64,000 bases of DNA from Methylococcaceae bacterium UBA6146 (GTDB lineage: Bacteria; Pseudomonadota; Gammaproteobacteria; Methylococcales; Methylomonadaceae), in NCBI GenBank assembly GCA_002422395.1, contig DIUY01000002.1, forward strand, positions 124,001 to 188,000, in the 5' to 3' direction. The stretch's first letter is position 1, and the number at the start of each line of letters is the position of its first letter. The translations under genes and the position numbers were made by a program. Shown in pieces: positions 16,507 through 26,200 of this stretch. The notes below the pieces were generated by a model that worked only from the letters and a program-made list of their open reading frames with translations, did no database searches and was not told the DNA's origin.

Positions 16507-17325
16507 TCAATCCAGCAAGAAATTAGCCTGTTGCGGCAGATTTTCCAGATCGTCGTCTGTCGTTTCGTCTTTTAAATTAACGCCTGAAAGCTGTAATTTT
16601 TCCGCCGCATCAATTAAAAACAGCAATTTTTTCAATGCCTCCCGATAACTCAGGCCGTTACAGTGGATATTGGAAATGCAATTGCGGTCAGCATCGGTGC
16701 TGACGCCTGGTTTGGCTTGATAGGTGAAATAAATGCCCATACTGTCGGGCGAGCTTAAGCCGGGGCGTTCACCAATTAAGACGATGCACAAGCGGGCGGC
16801 ATAATGCCCGGCGATGGCATCACCTATCGCCACCCGCCCGTGCTTTACCAGACACACAGGCGGCAGGGCATAGCCGTTTGTTTGCAATTGGGGCAGCAAT
16901 AAACTTAACAGCGGTTCGGCATGGTGTTCGATAGCTTTAGACGATAAGCCGTCAGCCACCACAACCACGGCGTCCGCGTTAGGGCAGGCATTGCGTTGTA
17001 AACAATCGACCGCAGACGCACTTAATAACCGCCCTAAATCAGGGCGTTGCAAATAAACGCGCTGATTTTCCGCCTGGGTTTGCAAGTTTAGGGTTTGATA
17101 GCCTTGCGCTTGGATATGCCCGGACAGGGCGATAAAATCCAGCGGGATATTGACCGCATCGCGGGCCAGCGCATGGGCCAGCTGGAAATCCAGACAGGCA
17201 CGGGTTGGCAGGCTCATGCCCGCATGGCCTAACGCAATACGCGCGGGCGTGAATTGGCTTAAGGCTTGCCAAGGGTCTTCTGAAGCTGCTGTTGGTTTGC
17301 TAATGTTGCCCATTGCTGTGTCCAC
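16507..17325 (-). CDS. eutC: Ethanolamine ammonia-lyase small subunit
   Basis: Small (light) subunit of the adenosylcobalamin-dependent enzyme that splits ethanolamine into acetaldehyde and ammonia. Family patterns include ARIALGHAGMSLPTRACLDFQLAHA, VVVADGLSS, and IGERPGLSSPDSMGIYFTY, which helps bind cobalamin. Length 272 aa is normal. It overlaps the 3' end of eutB by 26 nt, so the two are co-translated. No microcompartment shell, EutA reactivase or EutR regulator is nearby. Confidence 0.95.
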   Translation of the reverse strand: MDTAMGNISKPTAASEDPWQALSQFTPARIALGHAGMSLPTRACLDFQLAHALARDAVNIPLDFIALSGHIQAQGYQTLNLQTQAENQRVYLQRPDLGRLLSASAVDCLQRNACPNADAVVVVADGLSSKAIEHHAEPLLSLLLPQLQTNGYALPPVCLVKHGRVAIGDAIAGHYAARLCIVLIGERPGLSSPDSMGIYFTYQAKPGVSTDADRNCISNIHCNGLSYREALKKLLFLIDAAEKLQLSGVNLKDETTDDDLENLPQQANFLLD

Positions 17326-18706
17326 TTAGTTTTTGCAAAGCCGGTTTAAATAAGGCCGGTATTTCACGTTGTTGCAATAATCGGTTATGCGCATCAAACA
17401 GTTGGTGCTGTTGCAGCCATTGCTCAAATTCTGGCGCGGGCCTTAAGCCTAGCACTTGGCGTATGTACAGGGCGTCATGGAAAGATGTCGATTGGTAGTT
17501 GAGCATCACATCATCCGCCCCCGGAACGCCCATAATAAAGGTGCCGCCCGCCACGGCGAACTGCGTCAGCAACATGTCCATATCGTCCTGATCGGCTTCA
17601 GCGTGGTTGGTGTAGCACACATCGCAGCCCATCGGCAGACCCAATAATTTGCCGCAAAAATGGTCTTCCAGACCGGCGCGGATAATCTGCTTGCCGTCGT
17701 ACAGGTATTCAGGGCCAATAAAACCCACCACAGTATTGACTAGCAGCGGCCTAAATTTGCGGGCGACCGCATAAGCCCGTGCCTCACAAGTTTGCTGATC
17801 CATGCCTTCGTGGGCGTTGGCGGACAACGCGCTGCCTTGGCCGGTCTCAAAGTACATGCAGTTATTGCCTACCGTGCCGCGCCCCAGTTCCAAGGCGGCA
17901 AGGTGGGCTTCCTGCAATAAATCGAGGTTAATGCCGAAACTGTCATTGGCTTTTTGCGTACCGGCAATGGACTGGAACACCAAATCCACGGGTGCGCCTT
18001 GGGCAATGGCTTTCAGTGTGGTGGTCACATGCGCCAGCACACATGACTGAGTTGGTATTTGGTAACGTTCGATGACATCATTCAGCAGGTGCAGCAGACG
18101 TGCCGTGGCTTCCAAGTTGTCAGATGCGGGGTTGATGCCGATGACCGCATCGCCGCAACCGTATAGCAAACCGTCCAAAACACTGGCGGCGACGCCCGCC
18201 GGGTTGTCGGTAGGGTGGTTGGGCTGCAAGCGGGTGGACAGGCGGTTTTCCAAGCCAATCGTGCCACGGAAACGGGTGACCACGCGGCATTTTTTTGCCA
18301 CTAGGATCAAGTCCTGGATGCGCATGATTTTCGACACTGCCGCCACCATTTCCGGTGTCAGGCCGGGGGCGAGGGCGGTTAAAATTTCGCTGGTGGCGTG
18401 CTCACTGAGTAGCCAGTTACGGAAATCACCCACCGTCAAATGGCTGACCGGCGCGAACGCCGCTCTGTCATGGCCGTCGATAATCAGGCGCGTGACTTCG
18501 TCTTGCTCATAAGGCACCAGCGCCTCGTTAATGAATTGTTTTAGCGGCACATCCGCCAACACCCATTGGGCGGCGACCCGCTCAAGGTTGTTGGCCGCCG
18601 CCACGCCCGCAAGATAATCGCCCGACCGTGGCGGTGTGGCCTTCGCCATTAGGTTGCGCAGGGTTTTAAAATCGTAGCTCAGATTTGCCAAGTGTGTCTT
18701 ATACAT
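17300..18706 (-). CDS. eutB: Ethanolamine ammonia-lyase large subunit
   Basis: Catalytic TIM-barrel subunit of ethanolamine ammonia-lyase, 468 aa, typical for the family. Recognisable stretches are MRIQDLILVAKKC, RLQPNHPTDNPAGV, GDAVIGINPASDN, FQSIAGTQKANDSFG and GQGSALSANAHEG, the last near the ethanolamine-binding pocket. It is followed by eutC with a 26-nt overlap and preceded 94 nt upstream by a GRDP-like gene on the same strand. Without shell genes this is the simple, non-compartment form of ethanolamine use, probably supplying ammonia. No cobalamin riboswitch was recognised upstream. Confidence 0.95.
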   Translation of the reverse strand: MYKTHLANLSYDFKTLRNLMAKATPPRSGDYLAGVAAANNLERVAAQWVLADVPLKQFINEALVPYEQDEVTRLIIDGHDRAAFAPVSHLTVGDFRNWLLSEHATSEILTALAPGLTPEMVAAVSKIMRIQDLILVAKKCRVVTRFRGTIGLENRLSTRLQPNHPTDNPAGVAASVLDGLLYGCGDAVIGINPASDNLEATARLLHLLNDVIERYQIPTQSCVLAHVTTTLKAIAQGAPVDLVFQSIAGTQKANDSFGINLDLLQEAHLAALELGRGTVGNNCMYFETGQGSALSANAHEGMDQQTCEARAYAVARKFRPLLVNTVVGFIGPEYLYDGKQIIRAGLEDHFCGKLLGLPMGCDVCYTNHAEADQDDMDMLLTQFAVAGGTFIMGVPGADDVMLNYQSTSFHDALYIRQVLGLRPAPEFEQWLQQHQLFDAHNRLLQQREIPALFKPALQKLSGHSNGQH

Positions 18707-18800
18707 GAAGGACTGGGAAGGACTAGGTAAGCGTTATTAGGGAGAATTAAGAGGTGGCGGCATAGTTTGTTTAATGGCCCCATTTTCCAATGGCTTGGGC

Positions 18801-19454
18801 TTAATCACCGCCTCCGCAACCGCCACTACAGCCGCCATCAGCGCCGCCGTCACTGTCCCCGCTCATGTCAAAGTCACTATCGCCGCTACAGCCGCCGCCG
18901 CAACCGATATGGCTGGCGCAATAGCCGTTGTCCCCAGGCATACAGTGCAAATGGTAAATAAAACCATTGATAATCGCCAGTTGGGCATCTATCGAGAACA
19001 ATAGCGGTAAGCGGGTGGGCGTTAGGGGATTGAGCTTTTCTTTAACGCAGGCCAAACGCCAAGCCCGCTTTATGCCGTCTTGTGCCAGCGTGGGCCGCGT
19101 CATGGCCTCGGCGGGCGTATGGTGTAAAAAACGGCCAAAGGCTTTTTGGCAAAATTGCCCGTAACTGCGGGTGAACAAAATGAACTCATGCCACGCATCG
19201 TCAACCACTTGCGAGGGCATGGAAACCATCCGGTGCTTGGCGCGGTTGCAACAGTAAAAATAATCCCGCAAGGCAAGGAACACGCAATCCAATTGAGGTT
19301 CGGTGAGGGTGGGATGTTTTTTTTTAAGTTTTTGGCGGATTGCCGGATGGAAGCGATAACGCCGGATGTAGCTTAATTGTGATGTTTGTCTGGCAATGAC
19401 ATAAACGGCATACAAAATACTGAGCAGGGCGATCAGGGATAATAAACTATGCAT
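18801..19454 (-). CDS. GRDP-like protein with N-terminal membrane anchor and Cys/Gly-rich tail
   Basis: 217-aa protein with one N-terminal hydrophobic segment (residues 3-20), a middle region like the glycine-rich-domain-containing-protein family (DUF1399 type: VVDDAWHEFILFTRSYGQFC), and a 35-residue tail made almost wholly of Gly, Cys, Ser and Asp (CGGGCSGDSD ... CSGGCGGGD). About five cysteines in the tail could bind metal or be modified. It lies between DUF1097 and eutB on the same strand (147-nt gap upstream by ORF, 94 nt downstream). Function unknown. Confidence 0.7.
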   Translation of the reverse strand: MHSLLSLIALLSILYAVYVIARQTSQLSYIRRYRFHPAIRQKLKKKHPTLTEPQLDCVFLALRDYFYCCNRAKHRMVSMPSQVVDDAWHEFILFTRSYGQFCQKAFGRFLHHTPAEAMTRPTLAQDGIKRAWRLACVKEKLNPLTPTRLPLLFSIDAQLAIINGFIYHLHCMPGDNGYCASHIGCGGGCSGDSDFDMSGDSDGGADGGCSGGCGGGD

Positions 19455-19601
19455 TCGGACACCTTATTTTTTTGGGTTAAGGCTGTGTGCAAAAAAGGCT
19501 GGCGCTTAGGTGTGGACTATGTTTCGGGATGCCAAAAATTCCGCAGATGCCCGAAGGGATGAAGGCGAAATGCCCGCCCCTTCGGACTAATTAAGAGAAG
19601 A

Positions 19602-20123
19602 TTATGCTTTAGTCCATTTGGCAGCCAGTTGTGCCGAGAATTGGCCAAAATAAGTGCCAACTACGATAGAAATGGAGATGACCAGCAGGGGATTTTGCAA
19701 AGAAACGCCCAACAACACATCTTGGGTCAATTTGTCAGGTGTTTGCAACAAATAGGCAAAAGTTGATGAATAACCTAAAACACTGGCAGGGATGGTTGCC
19801 AGTTGTGGGATATTTGCGGCAAGGCACATCACCACAACAGCGATAGCGACCGTGAACGCCGCCATGAAAGGGAAGCCCAAGGTTGCTTCAGGAGAAACTT
19901 CAGTCAGTAAAACAGCGGTTATCCATGCCATGACCACGCCGAAAATGCTGCATACGATAGTGTTCACCAACGCTTCTTTGGTGGCGCCCAGAAAAAAGTA
20001 AGTCGCCCAAGCGATGGTTGCCGCCCAGATAAAAAACACGCCGCTAAGCGGCCCTACTGCCAAGAATGTTGCAACGCCAGCAAGAACACCAATGCTTAAC
20101 GAGAGTGCTGTCAATTTGTCCAT
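19602..20123 (-). CDS. DUF1097 family inner-membrane protein (YcdZ-like)
   Basis: 173-aa protein with about five to six membrane segments and the DUF1097 pattern (GPLSGVFFIWAATIAWATYFFLG near the N-terminus). Start ATG 20123 is supported by GGAG seven nt upstream; a longer frame from 20144 is less likely. Function unknown; relatives occur in small-molecule uptake neighbourhoods. It is upstream of the GRDP-like and eut genes on the same strand and could be part of that unit, for example in ethanolamine entry, but this is conjecture. Confidence 0.8.
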   Translation of the reverse strand: MDKLTALSLSIGVLAGVATFLAVGPLSGVFFIWAATIAWATYFFLGATKEALVNTIVCSIFGVVMAWITAVLLTEVSPEATLGFPFMAAFTVAIAVVVMCLAANIPQLATIPASVLGYSSTFAYLLQTPDKLTQDVLLGVSLQNPLLVISISIVVGTYFGQFSAQLAAKWTKA

Positions 20124-20459
20124 TATGTATCTCCAAAATATCACCTCATTGATAGTAGTTGATTAGGTCGCACATTGAGGCGGGTCTGTGGGGCCTAATA
20201 TTTTTCTAACCAGACCGCCGTAGGGCAAGCCTGATGGCTCGGAATGTTAGCAGAGATTACAGGCTAGAGAAACACTTGCTGATGCTGAGGTTTACGCATA
20301 CATGGCTTTGCCGTTTGGATTTTGTTTAAATTGGCGGCGGCGGTTTAACCGCAAATTTTTTATAAACGAATCAGGGGGTATCCATAATAACCTGACCTTC
20401 CCCGCCAAGGTAAGGGGCGGGCCCTACGATGAGTGTGTTAAAAGATTTTATTTTGCCAG
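20124..20459. other. Intergenic region without recognised gene
   Basis: Gap of 336 nt between the signalling operon and the DUF1097 gene on the same strand. It contains a GC-rich inverted repeat (CCCGCC/GGCGGG near 20410-20430) that may stabilise the operon end, and a short GCGGTT/AACCGC hairpin near 20345. I see no reading frame or RNA gene in it. Confidence 0.4.
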
Positions 20460-23276
20460 CTAAGGAAGATTGCCCCCTATCCCCTGTACGTGCCGCAGTA
20501 TGACGGACACCAAAGTGTCCACAGAAAGGGGCTTCACCAAATGGTCAACCATGCCGGCGGCCAGGCATAGGGCTTTGTCTTCGGCAAAGGCATTGGCGGT
20601 TTGTCCGACAATAGGCAAATCGGGTGCAAACTCCAGAATAAGGCGGGTGGCCTGATAGCCGTCCATTTGCGGCATTTGCACGTCCATGAGCACCACGTCA
20701 TAGTGTTCGGCGCCGTCCGCCATGACCCGTTCAACAGCGCTTTTGCCGTTGTTGGTAATGGCCACTTTGGCGCCTTCGGCACTTAACATGTCGCTTAACA
20801 CCGCTTGGTTGACCTCATTGTCCTCGGCGATAAGAATGGACAACCCGGCCAACCGTGGCCCTGACCGGCTCATTTGTGGGACGGGTTCTTCGACCAGTTG
20901 TGTGGGGTCTACGGCATGGTAAGGCAGGCGTATTGTAAATTCACTGCCGACACCTGCCGTGCTGTTGACGTGGATTTCACCCCCCATCATTTCCACTATG
21001 CGGCGGGTAATGGCCAACCCTAGCCCCGTACCGCCGTATTTCCGCGTAATGCTGCTGTCGGCCTGTTCAAACGCGCCGAACAATCGGGCCAGCTGTTCTT
21101 GGCTCATACCGATACCGGTATCAGTGACCTGAAATACGAGATGTCCGCCGTCCAGTGCCAGCACCAAAGTGATGTCGCCCTGTTCGGTGAATTTAATGGC
21201 ATTGGCGAGCAAATTCATCAGAATTTGCTTGATGCGCAAAGGGTCGCCCAAGCAGGCGGTTGGCAAGTCATTGGGTTTTTTCACTTTTAATGCCAAGCCT
21301 TTAGCGCGGGCCTGCCCCTTAAACAAGTCGATAATCTCTTTAATTATATCGACCAGTTTGACCGGCACGTTTTCCAGATACAGTTTGTTGGCCTCAATTT
21401 TCGATAAATCCAGAATGTCGTTGATAATGCCTTGCAACAATTTTCCGGATGTTATGATTTTGGCAAAAGTTTCTTGCCCTTTGCTGTTTTCGGCGCTGTT
21501 CCGGTAGCCGATTTCGGCAAAGCCCAGCACGCCATTCAACGGGGTGCGTATTTCGTGGCTCATGTTGGCAAGAAATTCAGCTTTGGTGTGTGCCAGATAT
21601 TGGGCTTCCGCCAATGCCTTTTCGCGGGCTTCATCCAACATTTTGCGTTGGCGGATGTCAATAAAGCTCACCACGGCGCCGATAATCCGGCTGTTTTTAA
21701 ACATGGCTTGGGTGGCGGTCGCCACAGGCAGGGGTTGCCCATCGGCCCGCCAGAACAAGTCGTCCTCATTACGGACGGCTAGGCCTGAGCGCATGGTGGA
21801 TAGCAACGGGCAGGTCTCGGCAAAACAAGGCGAACCGTCAGCGCGGGTATGGTGCACAGTGGTATGCACTGGTTTGCCGATTAGGGCTTCTGGCTCATAA
21901 CCCAGCAATTGCGCCCCTGCCGGGTTAATAAAAATGAATGTCCCCTCTTCACCGATGCCGTACATGCCATTGGCGCTGGCCTCCAACAATAAGCGGCTGC
22001 GTTCCTCGGTTTCCCGCAAGGCTTCGGTGCGTTCCGCCACCAGTTCTTCCAGATGCGCACGGTAGCTTTCCAGTTCCAGCTCTTCCTGTTTGCGTTGGGT
22101 AATGTCGTCATAAATCCCCAGCACACCGGCTTTCTGGTTTTTCCAATCATAAAGTGGCACTTTGGAGGTGCGTAACCAGATTTGTTTGCCGTCAGGTGTG
22201 GTTTGCGGTTCTTCAAAACCCAATTTGGGCGTAGTGGTGGAGATAACCAAGCGGTCGTCGTTTTGATACTGCTGGGCTAGGTCTTTCCAGCCTAATTGGG
22301 TGTCGTCTTTGCCGATCAGCTCTTGGTCTGACGTTACGCCGGCATCGCTTGCAAACAGCGTGTTGCAGCCTAGGTAGCGCAACGAGAGATCTTTCCAGAA
22401 AATCCGGATAGGGACAGAATCAATGATGACTTGCAGCAGGTTTTTTGCTTCATAAAGCCGCTGATAGGGTTTCTTGATGGCATCGACAAAAATACTCTTA
22501 TAAATGAAACCATAGGCAATCACTTTGTAAATATGGCCGATCAGATTATAAATGTCAGCAACATCGGCATATAACGTAAAAAACACTTCGCTCATGGCCA
22601 TGATGCAAGTTGCGGCAAATAAACCGACGACATCATAACTCTGGATAGCACGCATTTTTTGCAGAAAATTTATGGCCGCCGTGACATAAAGTGCAATCAG
22701 CGCATATTCGAAATGGATCTTGAAGGGCGTTAATCCGACGCTTGGGATAAACGTCCGTGGTAGCCACTGGTTATGCAGCAACCCCAGCCAAGCCAGGAAA
22801 AAAACGGTTAGCGACACGGTTGCCAACAGCAACCAGCGTAACAAAGGCCTGTGCGTCTTAAACCCTATCCCCGCCGATATGGCAAGTAAACCCAATGCCG
22901 CCAACAAACGCGCCTCCAGCCAGAAATTAATTGCCTTTTCAGGATCGCTGGCGGTGATGAAAGCCGGCATATCCCGAAAGGACAAAACATGCAGAAAGTC
23001 GAGCAGCGCCACACCGAGAAAAACACTGGCAAGCAAGGTAAAGCTGTCTGTCTGTTGGTTATCGTAGGCGCTCCAGCCCACGGCAAACACGCATGTGGAG
23101 ATGACGATGGATATTGTTTCCAGCAGCGTATGCAGCGGCACATAGCCGGTGATGGCCTGCTGGAGATTAGGATTGGCGCTGATTAAAGACCAAGCAAGCA
23201 TTTGGGATGCCGCCAGGCCTAGCAATATCCACAACGTAATCCATAATGATGGGCGATAGCTAGGGTGCGGCGACAT
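20460..23276 (-). CDS. MASE3-PAS hybrid sensor histidine kinase with receiver domain
   Basis: 938-aa membrane sensor. Residues 10-265 hold seven to eight hydrophobic segments of the MASE3 type (LLETISIVISTCVFAVGW at about 51-68). Two PAS domains follow (about 280-395 and 425-545), then HisKA with phospho-accepting His574 (NMSHEIRTPLNG), a HATPase domain (QADSSITRKYGGTGLGL) and one receiver domain (ILIAEDNEVNQ; acceptor Asp in VVLMDVQMPQMDGY near 866). It is the last gene of a four-gene operon and its start overlaps the previous stop by one base (TGATG). Signal unknown; MASE3 suggests a membrane-associated cue. Confidence 0.92.
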   Translation of the reverse strand: MSPHPSYRPSLWITLWILLGLAASQMLAWSLISANPNLQQAITGYVPLHTLLETISIVISTCVFAVGWSAYDNQQTDSFTLLASVFLGVALLDFLHVLSFRDMPAFITASDPEKAINFWLEARLLAALGLLAISAGIGFKTHRPLLRWLLLATVSLTVFFLAWLGLLHNQWLPRTFIPSVGLTPFKIHFEYALIALYVTAAINFLQKMRAIQSYDVVGLFAATCIMAMSEVFFTLYADVADIYNLIGHIYKVIAYGFIYKSIFVDAIKKPYQRLYEAKNLLQVIIDSVPIRIFWKDLSLRYLGCNTLFASDAGVTSDQELIGKDDTQLGWKDLAQQYQNDDRLVISTTTPKLGFEEPQTTPDGKQIWLRTSKVPLYDWKNQKAGVLGIYDDITQRKQEELELESYRAHLEELVAERTEALRETEERSRLLLEASANGMYGIGEEGTFIFINPAGAQLLGYEPEALIGKPVHTTVHHTRADGSPCFAETCPLLSTMRSGLAVRNEDDLFWRADGQPLPVATATQAMFKNSRIIGAVVSFIDIRQRKMLDEAREKALAEAQYLAHTKAEFLANMSHEIRTPLNGVLGFAEIGYRNSAENSKGQETFAKIITSGKLLQGIINDILDLSKIEANKLYLENVPVKLVDIIKEIIDLFKGQARAKGLALKVKKPNDLPTACLGDPLRIKQILMNLLANAIKFTEQGDITLVLALDGGHLVFQVTDTGIGMSQEQLARLFGAFEQADSSITRKYGGTGLGLAITRRIVEMMGGEIHVNSTAGVGSEFTIRLPYHAVDPTQLVEEPVPQMSRSGPRLAGLSILIAEDNEVNQAVLSDMLSAEGAKVAITNNGKSAVERVMADGAEHYDVVLMDVQMPQMDGYQATRLILEFAPDLPIVGQTANAFAEDKALCLAAGMVDHLVKPLSVDTLVSVILRHVQGIGGNLP

Positions 23277-26200
23277 CAGTTTTCATCTCCGGTTTGTCGC
23301 GGTTCTGTGGCCTGGGCATCAGAATTTGGAAGATGGCTGCGTAGGTTGCGCAGGGTGACCAATGCCTGTTCGTAATCAAAACCTTCAATTTGACGCTGGA
23401 GCACTTTTGCCTGTTCGCCTAAGGCCGCCCGTAACAACGGGGTGGCATCACGCATGGCGGTTTCGGCATCAATATCGCTGATGGCCAGTAAGGCTTCAAG
23501 TTTGTGCATCTCACTGCGCACTTTATCCCAGTTGATGGGGGCGGGCGCTGTTTTTGCGGCCGCCGGTAAGGTGCGGATGGCCGCCAATAATTCCTGGTGT
23601 CCGGTTTCGAAGTCAGCAAGATAACGTTTAATCTCATCGTGGCCACCGCCTTCGCGGATGGCCTGGTTAAGCAATGCTGCGGCCTGATAAACCCGGTATG
23701 CGCCTAATGTCCCTGCCGCCCCTTTGACGCTGTGGATGAGCAAATCGGCCCGCTGCGTTTCGCCCGCCGCCAGGCATTGGTGTAGCTGCGCCACATCATC
23801 GGCATGATGGGCAAGATACATCCGCAATAAGGCAATATATTTTTCTGTATTCTGGCGCGTTATTTTCAGCCCTGTTTCAATGTTAAGGCCAGGGATGGCA
23901 CTTAGCCATTGGCGTAAGCGCAGCTCCTCAGTGGCCGGTTCTGTTTGGCTTGTTTTTGGGCGGGCTATTTCCAGATGGGGCAGCCATTTTAGCAAAGCGG
24001 CAAAAAAATCTTCGGGATTGACCGGCTTGGCTATATGGTCGTTCATCCCGGCATCCAAGCAATGTTGCCGGTCTTCGCTGAAGACATTGGCAGTCATTGC
24101 CAAAATCGGCACCGATTCACGTCCTGGTAACGCGCGGATGAGACGGGTGGCTTCCAAACCATCCATAACTGGCATCTGCATGTCCATTAAAATCAGGTCG
24201 TAAGCGGTTTGCCTGGCTTTTGCCACGGCCACCACACCGTTCTCTGCCAAATCGGTGCTAAAACCGACTTCCTGCAATAAGGCTAGGGCCACTTCCTGAT
24301 TGATTGGATTGTCCTCGCACAGCAGCAGTTTTATCCCTTGATAATCATGGATCAAGATTGCTTCCGCACCCGATATGAGGGTCACCGTGGCGGGTTCGTC
24401 TGGGGATGGCGCTGTCAAGCGAGTGAGTGTGTTAAGGAGGGTGGAGGGGGTGATCGGCTTTATCAGCACCGCATCAAATCCGGCATGCCGGGCGATTTCC
24501 AGCAAGTTAGGCTCATCGTAGGCGGTTACCAGCAGCTGTTTGGGATGCCGGGTTAACGGCAGGTCATGCAGGCGATTGGCGGTCTCGATACCGTCCATTT
24601 CCGGCATCATCAAGTCCAGCACCACTAGGTCAAAGGGTTTGCCCGCATTATCCGCCCTGGTAACCGCCGCCAAGGCGTCGGCCCCTGAATGGGCCGTGGT
24701 GACGTGCAGTCGCATGGACTCAAGCAGATTGCCCAAGATCATGCACGCCTCGGGGCTGTCATCAGTGACCAGCACCCGTTGGTTTGCCAAGTCAGCCACC
24801 GGTTTGCGGGTCACGGTGGCTAAGGATTTGGTGAAACGGGCGGTTAGCCAGAAGGTGCTGCCGTTTAACGTTTTGTTGTTGTTTGCGCCAACCTCGCCCC
24901 CCATTAGCTTGGCTAGGCTTTTGGTGATGCTCAAACCTAAGCCGGTGCCGCCATAACGGCGGGTAGTCGAGCTATCGGCTTGTTCAAAAGAGCCGAACAG
25001 CCTGGAAATCGTTTTAGGGTCGATGCCAATGCCGCTATCCTGAACTTCAAAACGCATCAGCACGTCGCGGCTGTTTTCTTCGATGACTCGGACACGCAAG
25101 ATAATGCTGCCTTGTTCGGTGAACTTCACGGCATTGCTTAGATAATTCAGCAATGCTTGGGTCAAACGGGTTTGGTCACCACGTAGTTGGTAGTCAGGCA
25201 ATGTTCCGGTGTCCAAAATCAGCTCCAAATGCTTTTCTTTCACCTTATCCAATACCAAGTCGGCAACATGCTTTATAACGGGTTCCAAGTCAAAATCGGC
25301 ACTTTCCAACGCGAATTTACCGGCTTCAATTTTAGCAATGTCAAGAACATCGTTGATAATGGTCAGCAGATGCTGTGCGGAGGAAGCCACCTTTTGCAGT
25401 TTGTCGAGCTGGTTGATGTCTTGGGTGCCGCGTTGCAGCAAATGGGTCAGGCCGACAATCGCGTTCATCGGGGTTCTGATTTCATGGCTCATATTTGCCA
25501 GAAACAAACTTTTGGCCTGGTTGGCCTGTTCGGCTTCATGTCTGGCCTGCTCCAGTTGTAGCGTGCGTTGCTCCACTAGTTCTTCCAGATGTGCGCGGTA
25601 GTTGTCCAGCTCCTCGTTTAAACGTTTTTTCTCGGTGATGTCCTCTTTGACCGCCAGATAATGGCTGATGCTGCCGTCGGGTTGATGGATCGGGGCAATA
25701 CGGGCGAATTCAAAATAAATTTCGCCGTTTTTGCGTTTGTTGCACAGCTCGCCACTCCACTGCCCGCCGCGCGCCAAGGTTGCCCATAGTTGATCATACG
25801 TTTCTTTTGGGGTCAGGCCAGACTGAAGGATGCGGGGGTTTTGACCAATCGCTTCCGCCAAGCTATAACCGGTCGCTTCGGTGAAAGCCTGGTTGACGTA
25901 TTCGATTTGGGCATCGGTGTTGGTGATGACGATGCTTTCCGGGCTTTGTTCGACAGCTTGGGACAATTTGTGCAACTGCTCTTCGTTGCGCTTACGCTCG
26001 GTAATATCGCGGGCGGCGGCGAAGATGCCGACGACATTGTTTGCCGCATCGTGGTAAATGCTGGCGTTAAACTGCACTTCGGTGACCGCACCAGAAAAAT
26101 GCCGGATGGCTAATGGATAGTCGGTCACCGAGCCTTGTGAAAAAACCTGCCTATAACCCGCAAGAGCCAGGTCGGGTTCGGTGAAATACTGGCAGAAGTC

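Noticed and set aside
18707..18800. Cobalamin riboswitch upstream of eutB
   Set aside because: Only 94 nt are available and no B12-box or matching fold was recognised.
25813..26113. Overlapping frames inside the histidine kinase genes
   Set aside because: Antisense or out-of-frame to PAS and HisKA domains with intact catalytic residues.
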